Shown here: positions 28,171 through 39,080 of the stretch, piece after piece
Position numbering within the stretch: the stretch's first letter is position 1
Layout of the letters: each line of letters opens with the position of its first letter
Source of the DNA: Vibrio sp. 10N.261.45.E2
GTDB taxonomy: Bacteria > Pseudomonadota > Gammaproteobacteria > Enterobacterales > Vibrionaceae
Length of the DNA: 64,000 bases
Reading direction: 5' to 3'
Assembly: GCF_002875705.1 (NCBI RefSeq)
Contig: NZ_MCZZ01000080.1
Location: 1-64,000, forward strand
Position numbers and translations under genes: made by a program
The notes under the pieces: generated by a model
What the model was told of the DNA's origin: nothing
Seen by the model: only the letters and a program-made list of their open reading frames with translations
The model's database searches: none

Positions 28171-29571
28171 TTAGAAGTTCGCAGAGCGAGGAGTACGTGG
28201 GAATGGGATCACGTCACGAACGTTGCCCATACCTGTTACGTAAGATACTAGACGCTCGAAACCAAGACCGAAACCAGCGTGTGGCACTGTGCCGTATTTA
28301 CGTAGGTCGCGGTACCAGCTCATGTGCTCAGGGTCGATACCCATAGCAATCATACGCTCGTCTAGAATGTCTAGACGCTCTTCACGTTGTGCACCACCGA
28401 TGATTTCACCGATGCCTGGTGCAAGTACGTCCATTGCTGCAACTGTTTTGCCGTCGTCGTTTAAGCGCATGTAGAAAGCTTTGATGTCTTTCGGGTAGTT
28501 CTTAACGATAACAGGTGCTTTGAAGTGCTCTTCAGCTAGGTAACGCTCATGCTCAGAAGACATGTCGATGCCCCACTCAACGTCAAACTCAAATTTCTTA
28601 CCAGAGTCTAGTAGGATTTGGATTGCGTCAGTGTAGTCAACTTGTGCGAAGTCAGCGTCAACGAATTGCTCTAGACGAGTAATTGCTTGCTTATCGATGC
28701 GAGAAGCGAAGAACTCAAGGTCATCGCGGCGCTCTTCAAGAACAGCTGCGAAAACGTACTTAAGCATATCTTCAGCCAGTTTCGCTACATCGTTAAGATC
28801 TGCAAAAGCAACTTCAGGCTCAACCATCCAGAACTCAGCTAGGTGGCGGCTTGTGTTTGAGTTTTCAGCACGGAACGTAGGACCGAACGTGTAAACCTTG
28901 CTTAGTGCACAAGCGTAAGCTTCAGCATTTAGTTGGCCAGATACTGTTAGGAACGTCTCTTTACCGAAGAAATCTTCGTTGAAGTCTACGTCGCCTTTTT
29001 CAGTGCGTGGTAGGTTTTCCATGTCTAGCGTAGAAACACGGAACATTTCACCTGCGCCTTCTGCATCAGATGCAGTGATAAGCGGAGCTGAAGTCCAGAA
29101 GAAACCTTGCTCGTGGTAGAAACGGTGAATCGCTTGAGATAGACAGTTACGTACACGTGCTACTGCGCCGATCACGTTTGTACGTGGACGTAGGTGAGCA
29201 ACTTCACGAAGGTATTCGATAGAGTGACGTGTCTTCGCCATTGGGTAAGTGTCAGCGTCTTCAACCCAACCAACAACTTTAACATCAGTTGCTGCTAGTT
29301 CGAAGTCTTGACCTTTCGCAGGAGACTCAACAATCTTACCCGTTACTTCAACAGAGCAGCCAGTCGTTAGCTTTAATACTTCGTTTTCGTAATTATTAAG
29401 ATTATTAGGAACCACGGCCTGAATCGGGTCGAAACAAGAGCCGTCATAAATGGCAAGGAAAGAGATTCCAGCTTTGGAATCACGACGTGAACGGATCCAG
29501 CCGCGAACAGTTACTTCACTGTCTACCGCTAGCTTGCCGCCAAGTACGTCTGTTACAGGCGCGTAAGTCAT
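28171..29571 (-). CDS. asnS: Asparaginyl-tRNA synthetase
   Basis: Class IIb aminoacyl-tRNA synthetase that charges tRNA-Asn. The N-terminal OB-fold anticodon-binding domain (about 1-110, [27 protein letters not shown]) is followed by the catalytic core with motif 2 ([23 protein letters not shown]) and motif 3 ([13 protein letters not shown]). The Met at 29571 gives 466 aa, the length of the E. coli enzyme; the frame is open six codons further. It stands alone, as usual. Confidence 0.97.
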   Translation of the reverse strand: MTYAPVTDVLGGKLAVDSEVTVRGWIRSRRDSKAGISFLAIYDGSCFDPIQAVVPNNLNNYENEVLKLTTGCSVEVTGKIVESPAKGQDFELAATDVKVVGWVEDADTYPMAKTRHSIEYLREVAHLRPRTNVIGAVARVRNCLSQAIHRFYHEQGFFWTSAPLITASDAEGAGEMFRVSTLDMENLPRTEKGDVDFNEDFFGKETFLTVSGQLNAEAYACALSKVYTFGPTFRAENSNTSRHLAEFWMVEPEVAFADLNDVAKLAEDMLKYVFAAVLEERRDDLEFFASRIDKQAITRLEQFVDADFAQVDYTDAIQILLDSGKKFEFDVEWGIDMSSEHERYLAEEHFKAPVIVKNYPKDIKAFYMRLNDDGKTVAAMDVLAPGIGEIIGGAQREERLDILDERMIAMGIDPEHMSWYRDLRKYGTVPHAGFGLGFERLVSYVTGMGNVRDVIPFPRTPRSANF

Positions 29572-30130
29572 GTTGATTTCATTCTCCATTGAGGGACAAA
29601 TTCAACTCAAAGTCTCTGGCTTTACTGCAAATAAATATATATTTGCACAATAATTAACCGAAACATTAAGTTGTATAAACTTTTTAAATCGATTGAACAT
29701 ATTACCTGTCATACCGACAGCTTCAACCTTTATTCTTGCTTGGTGAAAGAAATATTGTGTCTACTGACCATAAATACGTTTGAGGGTGTGTTTTTTGTTC
29801 GATCTTAGCGTGCACCTTACCTTTCAGCCCAATGTCAGCCGTTAAATGAGCAAGGCGTAATCGAAACCTTTGTTTTCAATAATGGGAGTGTGATTGTGTT
29901 GAGACTCGCTCTATATTGGCGCGGATTCAGTCATATTGGACTTTATTGCCTTCTTAATTTCCCGCTAAAACAACAAGAGGAGTTTAATATCTACGTGTTA
30001 ATTACGCCGCCTTAACCCCTGCATTCTCTCTACACCCGCACTTTTCGAGCGCTCGCTCATTCAAGAAAAACAGTCGATCAAATTATGTCTCAACAAGGCA
30101 GGACTGGCTGTACAAGTAAAAGAGAATTAC
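29572..30130. other. Long intergenic region between asnS and the SulP gene
   Basis: About 560 bases between divergent genes. It should hold both promoters. I saw no convincing ORF, T-box or terminator hairpin. The start-side sequence of the SulP gene (AAAAGAGAATTAC) gives a usable ribosome-binding site. Confidence 0.3.
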
Positions 30131-31621
30131 ATGCTTAATTATTTAAAAAAACACTGGTTATCAAACGTTAAAGGAGATTCATTATCTGGGATTGTGGTTG
30201 CACTCGCATTGATCCCTGAAGCCATCGCATTTTCAATTATTGCAGGCGTTGACCCTAAAGTAGGGCTCTATGCTTCGTTCTGTATTTGTGTCGTAACCGC
30301 TTTGGTTGGCAGTCGTCCGGGGATGATTTCCGGTGCAACAGGTGCTATGGCGCTATTAATGGTCACCTTAGTGAGAGAGCACGGACTAGAGTATCTACTC
30401 GCAGCTTCATTCTTAGCTGGTGTCATTCAAATTGCAGCTGGATATCTCAAGCTCGGCAACCTGATGAACTTCGTTTCCAAATCGGTGATTACGGGTTTTG
30501 TTAACGCGCTCGCCATCTTAATATTCATGGCCCAGCTCCCTGAATTGATCAACGTTCCTTCAAGCGTTTATGTGTTAGTTGCTTTGGGTTTGGCAATCAT
30601 TTATCTGCTTCCTTATTTTCCCAAGTTTGGTCGTGCGATACCTTCTCCATTGGTCGCGATTGTTACCCTGACAATCATTAGTTTGTTGTTCGGGTTAGAT
30701 GTCAGAACGATTGGCGATATGGGCAAGCTTCCCGATTCACTGCCTGTGTTTTTGATTCCCAATATTCCATTCACGTTCGATACGCTTGCAACCATCCTTC
30801 CATATTCGATTGCTCTGTCTCTGGTTGGCTTATTGGAATCCTTGATGACAGCGACCATAGTCGATGATCTGACAGATACTGAAAGTAATAGAAACAATGA
30901 GTGTAAAGGGCAGGGCGTTGCGAACATCGTGGCTTCACTATTTGGTGGTATGGCGGGCTGTGCGATGATTGGCCAGTCGATCATTAACATCAAATCAGGC
31001 GGTTTAAGCCGATTATCCAGCATGATTGCCGGAGTTGTTTTGTTATTAATGGTAGTGTTTGTTTCGGATTGGTTGAAGCTGATACCGATGGCGGCTTTAG
31101 TGTCTGTGATGATCATGGTTTCAATCGGTACATTCTCATGGCGTTCTATTGTCGAGCTTAAAGACCACACACTTCCAACTAATGTAACTATGTTAGCGAC
31201 CGTGGCGGTGGTGGTGTTTACTCATAACTTAGCGATTGGTGTTGCGGTTGGCGTGGTGTTATCGGCTCTGTTTTATGCACATGCCAGTAAATCTATGGTC
31301 TTTATATCCGATGAAGTCGTGACTAACGAACTGCACACTATCCACCGAGTAAAAGGGCATGTCTTTTTTGCATCTTCAGATGCGTTTGTTGATCTATTTG
31401 ATTATGACAACGCGACCTCTTTAGTGACCATCGATATATCGGATGCTTCGTTCCTAGATAACACTTCGGTTGAGGCGCTTGATAAGGTCGTGTTTAAGTT
31501 CCGTAAAAAGGGCGCTTATGTGGAGGTTTCTGGAATGGATACTGTGAGTGCGAATCTCATAGTCAAACACGCGATGTATCACAAGCATAAAGACTTAACC
31601 GCGGTTTCCATTACGCACTAG
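30131..31621 (+). CDS. SulP family anion transporter
   Basis: Inner-membrane transporter of 496 aa with about ten to twelve hydrophobic segments and a C-terminal STAS domain (about 400-495, [23 protein letters not shown]). SulP proteins carry sulfate, bicarbonate or other anions, often with sodium. The signature [29 protein letters not shown] is clear. Its short length resembles the BicA-like bicarbonate branch, but the substrate cannot be read from sequence. It is followed by a strong terminator. Confidence 0.87.
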   Translation: MLNYLKKHWLSNVKGDSLSGIVVALALIPEAIAFSIIAGVDPKVGLYASFCICVVTALVGSRPGMISGATGAMALLMVTLVREHGLEYLLAASFLAGVIQIAAGYLKLGNLMNFVSKSVITGFVNALAILIFMAQLPELINVPSSVYVLVALGLAIIYLLPYFPKFGRAIPSPLVAIVTLTIISLLFGLDVRTIGDMGKLPDSLPVFLIPNIPFTFDTLATILPYSIALSLVGLLESLMTATIVDDLTDTESNRNNECKGQGVANIVASLFGGMAGCAMIGQSIINIKSGGLSRLSSMIAGVVLLLMVVFVSDWLKLIPMAALVSVMIMVSIGTFSWRSIVELKDHTLPTNVTMLATVAVVVFTHNLAIGVAVGVVLSALFYAHASKSMVFISDEVVTNELHTIHRVKGHVFFASSDAFVDLFDYDNATSLVTIDISDASFLDNTSVEALDKVVFKFRKKGAYVEVSGMDTVSANLIVKHAMYHKHKDLTAVSITH

Positions 31622-31670
31622 TCATCCTCTAAGGTTACGTGAACACCTTAATTAGACATAGCTAGGAAGA

Positions 31671-31698
31671 TAAAGCGCTCATGGTTGAGCGCTTTTTA
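31671..31698. terminator. Terminator between the SulP gene and the chemoreceptor gene
   Basis: Arms AAAGCGCTC and GAGCGCTTT with a six-base loop, followed by T on the plus strand; convergent genes. Confidence 0.85.
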
Positions 31699-31709
31699 TT
31701 GTAGACGAT

Positions 31710-33332
31710 CTATGACTTCTTCTTTGTACTCGACAAAGTAAACTGATTAATCAGTGACTCAAGGTGATCGGACAGTTCTTCTAAGTCATTACAGATCCCA
31801 CGAGTTTCACCAGCAGATTGCGACGTATTATCGGCATGAGAGGTAATGGTCTCAACTTTTTGCTGCACATCTTGGGTAGCGTGTGTGGTGGATTGCGTTT
31901 GCTGCTGAATATTCTGTGCGTGAGCTAGCACTTGTTTCATTTCTTCGACGACACCATTCATTTCAGTCGAAAGTGCATCGATATCTGTTGAGCTTTGATG
32001 TGCTTGTTCGCAAACGCGATCGGCAGAAGTCAGTGACTCTTCACTACCTTGTTGGAATTGATGAATGATTGACTCAATACTGCCTGTTGCTTCAGCGGTT
32101 CGCGATGCAAGATGGCGAACTTCATCAGCCACTACCGCAAACCCACGCCCTTGTTCTCCCGCTCGCGCCGCTTCAATCGCTGCATTCAAGGCCAGAAGGT
32201 TGGTTTGGTCAGCAATGCCACGAATCACACTCAATATTGAAGAGACCTCTCCGGTTTGCTCATTGAGTGTCAGGATTTTGTGTTTCACTTCTTCTATGCT
32301 GCTGACGAGGTTCTTTATCTCACTGCTTGCGTCGTGTGCTTGGTTGGCACTCTTACACGCCACATCGGCGGTGTGATTGATAAGCTCTGAAGCCGTTAAA
32401 GTCGCTTGTTCTACGTTGACTTGCTGTGCCTGTATTCCTTCGACATTGTGTTGCACTTCAGCGGTTTCGCTTTGCTGGTCGCTTGCAGCTTGCTCGGTAA
32501 TTTGCGCGACGCTAGTCAGTTGGTTAGCCGAGGCATTCAACTTGTGCGAGGTGCTTTGTACCTTTTCTAAGCTGTCAGATACAGTGCCCATGAACGAGTT
32601 GATGGAGTTAGCTAGAGTGCCAATCTCATCTTTGCTTTGTTCGGGTAGGCGAGTGGATAGGTTTTTATCGTTGCTGACTTGGGTCATAAAGCGAGAAGTT
32701 TGTTGCAGCGGGCGTACGATAATCTTACGAATTAACCCCATCGTAAGCACGAATCCGGCAAACGAGATCACCGCCATAATGCCAATAGCAGCCATGGTTT
32801 GAGTGTTGATCAGCGAGTTAACATGGTTGAGGTTATATTCGAGGCGAATAGCACCCAAGACTTCACCCTCTGCTGCCATATGACAGGCGACACAATTGGT
32901 TCCTCGGTAATCTTCACTCGACTTCATTGGCAGAGCAATAACTAAGCCTTTGCCCCAATCAGCAGAAAAAGGTTCGATAACGGTTTCGCCCGCTAGCGCT
33001 CGTTTATCAATATCGTCAACCGGTGTTTGGTTGTCGTTACCTGGGCCGTATAACTTGCTGACAGCGTCGGCGCGTAAAACACGAACGTCTTCGATGCCTT
33101 CTTGAGCCAGTGCTTTCTGACGAAGGGTCTCTTTCTGTGCCATGGTGCCAGTCAGCATCATCATGTTGAGGCTATCGAAGTAGTTACTTGCTTTGTCGTG
33201 AAGCTGCTCGCTTAACACTGAGTTTACAAGTTGCTTTTGCTGCGAGTATTGGAAATAGGTCGATATTGCCAGCAAAAAAGTGAACACGATGGCGAGGGCC
33301 ACTAGGATTTTGAAGGTGATTGTTGAGCGCAT
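31710..33332 (-). CDS. Methyl-accepting chemotaxis protein with c-type haem sensor domain
   Basis: Chemoreceptor of 540 aa. A transmembrane helix (about 8-26) is followed by a periplasmic domain (27-177), a second helix (about 178-201), HAMP (about 203-255) and a long cytoplasmic signalling coiled coil with the conserved tip [33 protein letters not shown]. The periplasmic domain contains Cys147-Val-Ala-Cys150-His151, a covalent haem-c attachment motif, in the Tll0287-like (DUF3365) type of sensor. It probably senses redox potential or a small gas such as oxygen or NO and sends the signal to CheA/CheW. No C-terminal receptor-tether pentapeptide is seen. Confidence 0.88.
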   Translation of the reverse strand: MRSTITFKILVALAIVFTFLLAISTYFQYSQQKQLVNSVLSEQLHDKASNYFDSLNMMMLTGTMAQKETLRQKALAQEGIEDVRVLRADAVSKLYGPGNDNQTPVDDIDKRALAGETVIEPFSADWGKGLVIALPMKSSEDYRGTNCVACHMAAEGEVLGAIRLEYNLNHVNSLINTQTMAAIGIMAVISFAGFVLTMGLIRKIIVRPLQQTSRFMTQVSNDKNLSTRLPEQSKDEIGTLANSINSFMGTVSDSLEKVQSTSHKLNASANQLTSVAQITEQAASDQQSETAEVQHNVEGIQAQQVNVEQATLTASELINHTADVACKSANQAHDASSEIKNLVSSIEEVKHKILTLNEQTGEVSSILSVIRGIADQTNLLALNAAIEAARAGEQGRGFAVVADEVRHLASRTAEATGSIESIIHQFQQGSEESLTSADRVCEQAHQSSTDIDALSTEMNGVVEEMKQVLAHAQNIQQQTQSTTHATQDVQQKVETITSHADNTSQSAGETRGICNDLEELSDHLESLINQFTLSSTKKKS

Positions 33333-34128
33333 AAGGTGGTTGTTTTTATTAATTATAATGACGCAAATACTGTACTAGTAAGAATTCCTACCACCTATGA
33401 GGTATAACTAATTGTGTGACCACACTCCGGTTGTGGTTATGTTTCTGTGATGTAGCGAGTTTGTGTTGTGTCTGATGTTGAAATGGAACGCGCTTCAAGC
33501 TAGTTGCTGTTCTTAAACACGTGTTGTTATTGGAACATACAGCTGTTTTGGGAATATAGGACTGTTATTGAAGTGCAGCATCGGGTTGTGAGTTTGCTGA
33601 TAATTAGAAAAGCCTAGGTTGTTAATTAGCTCGGTGTATTTTTCCGCTTGTCTTTTATCAATAAAGACTATTGTTTTAGACGACTTAGTGGTCAATTTAT
33701 ATCCAAATGGCTGTTTTGTTCAATTTAATAGCAAAAATTGTGGTTATAGCGTTGTGTTTCGAGGCTCATTCGATAAGATGAAAAGACCTCTATGATAGAG
33801 GTAGGGCAGCAACGGATACGCTGCTTCAAATACTATGGAATGTGACTTATTGGACACATACATGAAATTCAAGATTACATCACCGATTATTGAACCTACG
33901 GAAGGTTCACCACATCAGTTAATGCTTACACACGCTTCTCGTTTTACCTCTTTTAAGACAAGCTCCCCTTTGAACGCCCTGTTCGACCACGTCTCTGCAC
34001 GCTTCTTTACTGCTTATCGCTCCTATTGTTATTCGTTTTATAACTTTATTTCTATCTGAACACCTTTGTCATCCGCTCGATGTACGAAGACTCACACCTA
34101 TAAAAACTAAACAAATAAGTTAAAAACA
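33333..34128. other. Long leader and intergenic region upstream of the aromatic permease gene
   Basis: This 796-base spacer lies between the chemoreceptor promoter and the permease gene. Two adjacent small hairpins occur at 33786-33802 (ACCTCT/AGAGGT, loop ATGAT) and 33806-33824 (GCAGC/GCTGC). They are followed by a short reading frame ending in a Tyr/Phe-rich tail at 34059, listed separately. A TTG-started 60-codon frame on the minus strand (33513-33695) is also open but has no ribosome-binding site. I found no TyrR box. Confidence 0.35.
33862..34059 (+). CDS. Possible aromatic-rich leader peptide upstream of the permease gene
   Basis: A 65-codon frame from ATG 33862 (weak GGA at 33852; another ATG in frame at 33835). 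The last 20 residues hold four Tyr and five Phe, and the frame stops 69 bases before the aromatic amino acid permease. This is the composition expected of a leader peptide sensing charged tRNA-Tyr or tRNA-Phe. No classical terminator hairpin with a T run lies between it and the permease, so transcription attenuation of the pheL kind is not shown. It may equally be a chance frame. Confidence 0.3.
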   Translation: MKFKITSPIIEPTEGSPHQLMLTHASRFTSFKTSSPLNALFDHVSARFFTAYRSYCYSFYNFISI

Positions 34129-35283
34129 ATGAATATTAAAATGATGGGTAGCTCCCTAATTATCGCTGGTACCGCTCTCGGTGCTGGTATGCTTGCGATC
34201 CCAATGGTATTAGCTCAATTCGGATTGCTTTACGGCACACTGCTGATGGTACTGATCTGCTTCGGTACGACTTACGCAGCATTACTACTTCTAGAAGCGA
34301 CCATCAAAGCGGGTGGCGGTCTAGGATTAAACTCTATTGCCCGAAAAACCTTGGGTAAACAAGGCCAGTTACTTACCAACGGCTTACTATACGCGTTATT
34401 GATTTGCCTATTAATGGCTTACATTCTAGGTGCAGGTGACTTACTGAGTAAGTTACTGTCTAACTTTGGCGTTGAATTGACCGCGACCACGAGTCAAATC
34501 GTATTTACCTTGCTTGCTGGTGCTGTAGTCGCAAGTGGTACTGGTGTGATTGATAAACTCAATCGTGCATTGTTCTTCGTGATGCTTGCTAGTTTGTTTG
34601 CAACCATGGCGTTCTTGGCGCCGAGCATGACTCAAGAAAACTTGATGCAGGTAACCAGTCATGATCATGTTGATCTCATCAAAACCAGTGCCATCCTGTT
34701 TACAAGCTTTGGCTTTATGGTTGTGATTCCAACCTTGGTTTCTTACAACCACGAAGCAACAGACAAGCAGCTGCGTAACATGGTGATTGTTGGTTCTCTG
34801 ATCCCGTTAGTGTGCTACTTGTGCTGGTTGTTTGCCGTAGTAGGTAACTTGAGTGAAGAGCAATTCAGAAGCTTTAAGAATGTCTCTGATTTGATGTCGG
34901 CGTTTGAGGCTCAATCTCCTTGGGTAGGTAATGTTCTGTCTACCTTCACTGGTTTGGCGTTGTTGACCTCTTTCTTTGGCGTAGCAATGGCCTTGTTTAA
35001 CCAGAACAAAGACATGTTCAACCAAAACACAGCAGTGACCTACTGCATTAGCTTCATCTTGCCGTTGGCGGGTTCATTGCTTGCTGCTGACAAGTTCCTA
35101 CAAGTATTAAACTACGCAGGCATCATCTTGGTGTTCCTAGCTGTGTTCGTTCCTCTTGTTATGGTTCACAAACAGCGTTTCATGAAGGTAGCAGAAGATA
35201 GATACAGCGCAGAAGGTGGCAAACCAATGTTACTTTTCTCATTGTTGTTTGGCTGCTTCTTGCTTATCTCACAAGTGATCTAG
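34129..35283 (+). CDS. tyrP: Aromatic amino acid permease (TyrP/Mtr family)
   Basis: Inner-membrane proton symporter of the HAAAP family, 384 aa with about eleven hydrophobic helices. The N-terminus SSLIIAGTALGAGMLAIPMV is the family signature, as in TyrP and Mtr; FGFMVVIPTLVSYNH is also typical. Tyrosine is the most likely substrate, tryptophan the alternative. The first ATG has no good ribosome-binding site, which fits leader-controlled or coupled translation; an ATG four codons later is possible. It is convergent with sdaA. Confidence 0.78.
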   Translation: MNIKMMGSSLIIAGTALGAGMLAIPMVLAQFGLLYGTLLMVLICFGTTYAALLLLEATIKAGGGLGLNSIARKTLGKQGQLLTNGLLYALLICLLMAYILGAGDLLSKLLSNFGVELTATTSQIVFTLLAGAVVASGTGVIDKLNRALFFVMLASLFATMAFLAPSMTQENLMQVTSHDHVDLIKTSAILFTSFGFMVVIPTLVSYNHEATDKQLRNMVIVGSLIPLVCYLCWLFAVVGNLSEEQFRSFKNVSDLMSAFEAQSPWVGNVLSTFTGLALLTSFFGVAMALFNQNKDMFNQNTAVTYCISFILPLAGSLLAADKFLQVLNYAGIILVFLAVFVPLVMVHKQRFMKVAEDRYSAEGGKPMLLFSLLFGCFLLISQVI

Positions 35284-35348
35284 TTTTTGGGTCAACTGTC
35301 TAAGGTGTGAAGCGAGCATCTTAGATTTAAGTTACCGAAATTTAGATA

Positions 35349-35380
35349 CAAAAAAAGGAACGCATCGGCGTTCCTTTTTA
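35349..35380. terminator. Bidirectional terminator between tyrP and sdaA
   Basis: Arms AAAAAGGAACGC and GCGTTCCTTTTT with an ATCG loop. Perfect and flanked by A and T runs; serves both convergent genes. Confidence 0.92.
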
Positions 35381-35436
35381 GTATCTGCTCATTACAATCA
35401 GATTGAATGAGAGGTTGGCTTGTTAGCTAATACGAA

Positions 35437-36795
35437 CTAGCAAACAACCTTAACAGCCAAACCACCTTGAGAAGTCTCACGGTATTTAGCGTTCATGTCT
35501 TTACCGGTTTCTAGCATAGTTTCGATAACTTTATCTAGAGAGACAGTAGGAGCAGAAGAACGACGAAGTGCCATGCGAGTTGAGTTGATTGCTTTTACTG
35601 CCGCAATACCGTTACGCTCGATACATGGTACTTGTACTTGGCCTGCTACTGGGTCACATGTTAGACCTAGGTTGTGTTCCATGCCGATTTCAGCAGCCAT
35701 GCATACTTGCTCTGGGCTACCACCCATTAGCTCAGCAAGACCAGCTGCAGCCATAGAACATGCCACACCCACTTCACCCTGACAGCCAACTTCAGCACCA
35801 GAGATAGAAGCGTTACGCTTGTAAAGACCACCGATCGCACCAGAAGCTGCGAAGTAACGGATGTAGTCTTTCTCTGTCACTGTTTGGATGAACTTATCGT
35901 AGTAAGCCAATACCGCAGGGATGATGCCACATGCGCCGTTTGTTGGAGCCGTTACAACACGACCGCCAGCTGCGTTTTCTTCGTTTACTGCGAAAGCAAA
36001 CATGTTCACCCAGTCAACAACAGACATTGGATCGTTAGTTGTTTTTTCTGAAGTCATTAGTTGCTGACGAAGTGCTGCTGCACGACGCGGTACACGCAAT
36101 GGACCTGGCAGGATACCTTCAGTATTCATACCACGATCCATACACTCGCGCATCGTTTTCCAGATGTTAGCGAAGTAAGTACGTGATTCTTCGTCTGAGT
36201 GGAGAGCCGCTTGGTTTTTCATAACCAGTGTACTGATAGAAAGGCCGCTTTCTTTACATTGGTTCACTAGCTCTTCAGCTGTTGTAAATTCGTAAGGGGC
36301 TTTGATTGGGTTTTGTTCTTCTTTGCCGAAGTTCTCTTCGTCAACGATGAAACCGCCACCAATTGAGTAGTAAGTTTTTGAGTATGCAACTTCGTCGTCA
36401 ATCCATGCGTGGATGCTCATGCCGTTCTCGTGAAGAGAAAGGTTGCTAGTATGGAAGTTCATACCGCCATCGCGTGGGAAAGAAACTGTGTGACAGTGCA
36501 TGCCAACAGGTAGGCGTTCAGTTTCCTCTACGCGAGCAATAAAGCCAGCAATAGAATCGATATCAACACGCTCAGGGGTATTGCCAGCAAGACCCATGAT
36601 GATTGCGATATCTGTGTGGTGACCTTTCCCTGTCAGTGATAGTGATCCATATACGTCCACGGTGATTTTAGTGATGTCGCGCAATTTTCCCATTGAACGT
36701 AGGTCATCAATAAACTCTTTACCCGCTTTCATTGGTCCAACTGTGTGTGAGCTCGATGGACCAACACCGATTTTATAGATATCAAATACACTAAT
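35437..36795 (-). CDS. sdaA: L-serine dehydratase (iron-sulfur type)
   Basis: Single-chain L-serine deaminase with a [4Fe-4S] cluster that converts serine to pyruvate and ammonia. The N-terminus [29 protein letters not shown] is diagnostic and sets the start at 36795 (452 aa; GAGGT eight bases upstream) instead of the longer frame to 36828. Cluster cysteines lie in the C-terminal half ([31 protein letters not shown]). It follows sdaC on the same strand. A hairpin with a T run sits directly before its ribosome-binding site. Confidence 0.95.
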   Translation of the reverse strand: MSVFDIYKIGVGPSSSHTVGPMKAGKEFIDDLRSMGKLRDITKITVDVYGSLSLTGKGHHTDIAIIMGLAGNTPERVDIDSIAGFIARVEETERLPVGMHCHTVSFPRDGGMNFHTSNLSLHENGMSIHAWIDDEVAYSKTYYSIGGGFIVDEENFGKEEQNPIKAPYEFTTAEELVNQCKESGLSISTLVMKNQAALHSDEESRTYFANIWKTMRECMDRGMNTEGILPGPLRVPRRAAALRQQLMTSEKTTNDPMSVVDWVNMFAFAVNEENAAGGRVVTAPTNGACGIIPAVLAYYDKFIQTVTEKDYIRYFAASGAIGGLYKRNASISGAEVGCQGEVGVACSMAAAGLAELMGGSPEQVCMAAEIGMEHNLGLTCDPVAGQVQVPCIERNGIAAVKAINSTRMALRRSSAPTVSLDKVIETMLETGKDMNAKYRETSQGGLAVKVVC

Positions 36796-36810
36796 CATAG
36801 CGATTACCTC

Positions 36811-36845
36811 AAAAAGAGAGCCTCCCAAGGGGAGTAGGGAGGCTC
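36811..36845 (-). terminator. Intercistronic terminator-like hairpin between sdaC and sdaA
   Basis: On the minus strand a nine-base perfect stem GAGCCTCCC/GGGAGGCTC with a ten-base loop is followed by TCTTTTT. It ends about 16 bases before the sdaA ATG and just before its GAGGT. It could cut back sdaA relative to sdaC, stabilise the sdaC mRNA, or act as an attenuator. Confidence 0.75.
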
Positions 36846-36917
36846 ATTTATTATCATTATATTTTGTGTCTAATCTCTCGATATAAGATGGGGCGCATCT
36901 TATAAAAAGGCTTGAGA

Positions 36918-38171
36918 TTAAAGAGCGCCGTAGATTACAGAACTAATAGCCGCTAGACCACATAAAGCTGTAAAGATTTGTACAGGCGCTGAAGTTTTGT
37001 ACTTAGCCATTGCTGGTACTTTGTTCATTGCGAATACAGGCATTAGGAACAGGATAGCTGCAATCATTGGAGCACCCATTGTTTCAATCATACCTAGGAT
37101 GCTTGGGTTAACTACCGCAACAATCCAAGTTGTAATAACGATGAACGCTAGAGACGCTTTTTCAATCTTGCTTACTGAAGAACCAGAGCGAGATTTGATT
37201 AGACCAACAAGACCTTCGTGAGCACCTAGGAAGTGACCGAAGTAGCTAGAAGTAATCGCTGCGAACGCTACAAGAGGACCCATGTAAGAGATAAGTGGAG
37301 ACTCGTGAACGTTAGCTAGGTAAGAAAGAACTGAGATGTTCTGTGCTTGCGCTGTTGCTAGTTGCTCTGGAGATAGAGAAAGCACTACAGAGAATACGAA
37401 GAACATTACAAAGCCCATCAGCATCATTGCTGCGCCGCCAGTGATTTGGTCAGTTTTCTTAACTGCGTCTTCACCGTATACACGACGTTGCTCTTTAGAG
37501 AACTGTGAAATGATTGGGCTGTGGTTGAAAGAGAACACGATGATTGGAATAGCAAGCCAGATAATAGAAGGCATTGTTGACCATTCTGGGCTTACATCCA
37601 TCATTGAAGTGTTCCAGTCAGGAACTAGGTAGAAAGACAGTGCTAGTAGGATGAATACTAGTGGGTAAACCATCGCTGAAGTTGCTTTAAGCATCAGCTC
37701 TTTACCGAATACAACACCTGCTGTCATAGCAAGGATAAGTGCACCAGAAAGAAGAGGACGTGGAATAGATTCCATACCCATTTGGTTTACTAGGAAAGAG
37801 TCAACCGTGTTTGTGATACCAACACCGTAGATAAGAACAATTGGGTAGATAGCGAAGAAGTAAGCAAAAGTAATAATGTTTGCGCCAGTCTTACCGAAGT
37901 GCTCTTCAACTGTGTCTGTAATATCAGCTTCAGGGTTTTTAGCAGACAGTACGAAACGAGCTAGAGATTTGTGTGCGAACCAAGTCATTGGTGCCGCGAT
38001 TAAAGCTAGGATAACTAATGGCCAAAAACCACCCGCACCAGCTTTGATTGGAAGGAATAGTACGCCAGCACCAACTGCTGTACCGAATAGTGATAAACAC
38101 CAGGTAAAATCTTTGTAGTTAAACTTGCTTGAATCTTTAACGGCATTTGCCGAAGAAGTTGTTGTGTTCAT
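36918..38171 (-). CDS. sdaC: Serine transporter SdaC
   Basis: Inner-membrane serine:proton symporter of the STP/HAAAP family, 417 aa with about eleven helices. FNYKDFTWCLSLFGTAVGAGVLFLPIKAGAGGFWPL is nearly the family signature. It imports serine that SdaA then deaminates, and the two genes are adjacent on the same strand with sdaC first. The 309-base region upstream (38172-38480) is AT-rich and should hold the promoter; no operator was recognised. Confidence 0.92.
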   Translation of the reverse strand: MNTTTSSANAVKDSSKFNYKDFTWCLSLFGTAVGAGVLFLPIKAGAGGFWPLVILALIAAPMTWFAHKSLARFVLSAKNPEADITDTVEEHFGKTGANIITFAYFFAIYPIVLIYGVGITNTVDSFLVNQMGMESIPRPLLSGALILAMTAGVVFGKELMLKATSAMVYPLVFILLALSFYLVPDWNTSMMDVSPEWSTMPSIIWLAIPIIVFSFNHSPIISQFSKEQRRVYGEDAVKKTDQITGGAAMMLMGFVMFFVFSVVLSLSPEQLATAQAQNISVLSYLANVHESPLISYMGPLVAFAAITSSYFGHFLGAHEGLVGLIKSRSGSSVSKIEKASLAFIVITTWIVAVVNPSILGMIETMGAPMIAAILFLMPVFAMNKVPAMAKYKTSAPVQIFTALCGLAAISSVIYGAL

Positions 38172-38480
38172 GTTAAATTACTCATTTTTTGGGAACAGGA
38201 AATAAGTCGGGGCTAATTCTGCAGAATTTTCTTCTACAAAAAATAGATCTAAATCATGTAATGAAACGGCGTGTCACATGATATGCGAAAAACGGATTTT
38301 TGATCACGAAAATAGCGTGCCACAGGTGATTTATGTTTATGCTTGTTATTAGTTTTTCTTATGCGAAAGGCGGGGTTGTATAGATTTATACCAGGGAAAC
38401 GTTTGCGTAAAATTGCATTAATAAATCTGTTCCATAGAAAGTCTGGATTTTGTTAACAGAGATTAAACAAAACGTAGTTT
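38172..38480. other. Upstream region of sdaC
   Basis: 309 bases of AT-rich sequence between the NUDIX stop and sdaC. Presumed sdaC promoter region. No clear hairpin or ORF seen. Confidence 0.3.
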
Positions 38481-39080
38481 CTATGTAATTTGTTGCACTA
38501 CATGTTGCTGCAGTGATTGGATGATTTGTGCCGTAACGCCCCAAATTAGGTGCTCTTGGAAGGGCATTGCAAAAACACGATGCTTGATTTGTTTGAAGTT
38601 AATAGTGTGGCTGTGTAACTTGGCTTGGTCTAAAACATAGGTGGCAGGCACCTCAAAAATAGAGGCAACTTCGTTCTCATCAATGATGGCTTTATAGTCA
38701 GAATCGACCATGGCAACAATCGGTGTCACAGAAAATTTACTAATAGTACTCAAAGCGGGTAATTGCCCAACAATTTTAACTTGATCCGATCGAATTCCTA
38801 CCTCTTCATGGAGCTCTCTGAGTGCAGTAAATTGCATAGAAGGGTCAGAAAGTTCGTGTTTACCTCCAGGAAAGCTGACTTGGCCGGGGTGATGCTTTAA
38901 ATGAGCAGCTCTTTTAGTAAAAATGACATGTAAACCATCTTCTCTTTCAACTAAACCTACCACCACTGCTGCTTTACGTAATTGCTCGCCACTTATATGC
39001 GAAACACGCTCTACTGACTCTGGGTGATAGCCAACAGTGGGATTAAGTTGGAATCGTTGAAGGAAGTTTTCTTTATTCAT
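38481..39080 (-). CDS. NUDIX hydrolase, probable CoA pyrophosphatase
   Basis: A 199-residue NUDIX enzyme of the YeaB/NudL type, which cleaves CoA and its derivatives to 3',5'-ADP and phosphopantetheine. The Nudix box runs through FPGGKHELSDPS and ALRELHEEVGI, and the preceding RAAHLKHHPGQVSFPGG is the CoA-subfamily extension (UPF0035). The Glu pair of REXXEE that binds metal is present. In V. cholerae the same gene lies between the serine genes and pabB (from memory). Confidence 0.85.
   Translation of the reverse strand: MNKENFLQRFQLNPTVGYHPESVERVSHISGEQLRKAAVVVGLVEREDGLHVIFTKRAAHLKHHPGQVSFPGGKHELSDPSMQFTALRELHEEVGIRSDQVKIVGQLPALSTISKFSVTPIVAMVDSDYKAIIDENEVASIFEVPATYVLDQAKLHSHTINFKQIKHRVFAMPFQEHLIWGVTAQIIQSLQQHVVQQIT

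Noticed and set aside
33513..33695. Sixty-codon frame on the minus strand between the chemoreceptor and the permease leader
   Set aside because: It starts with TTG, lacks a ribosome-binding site and shows no recognised family; the protein text looks plausible but nothing supports it.
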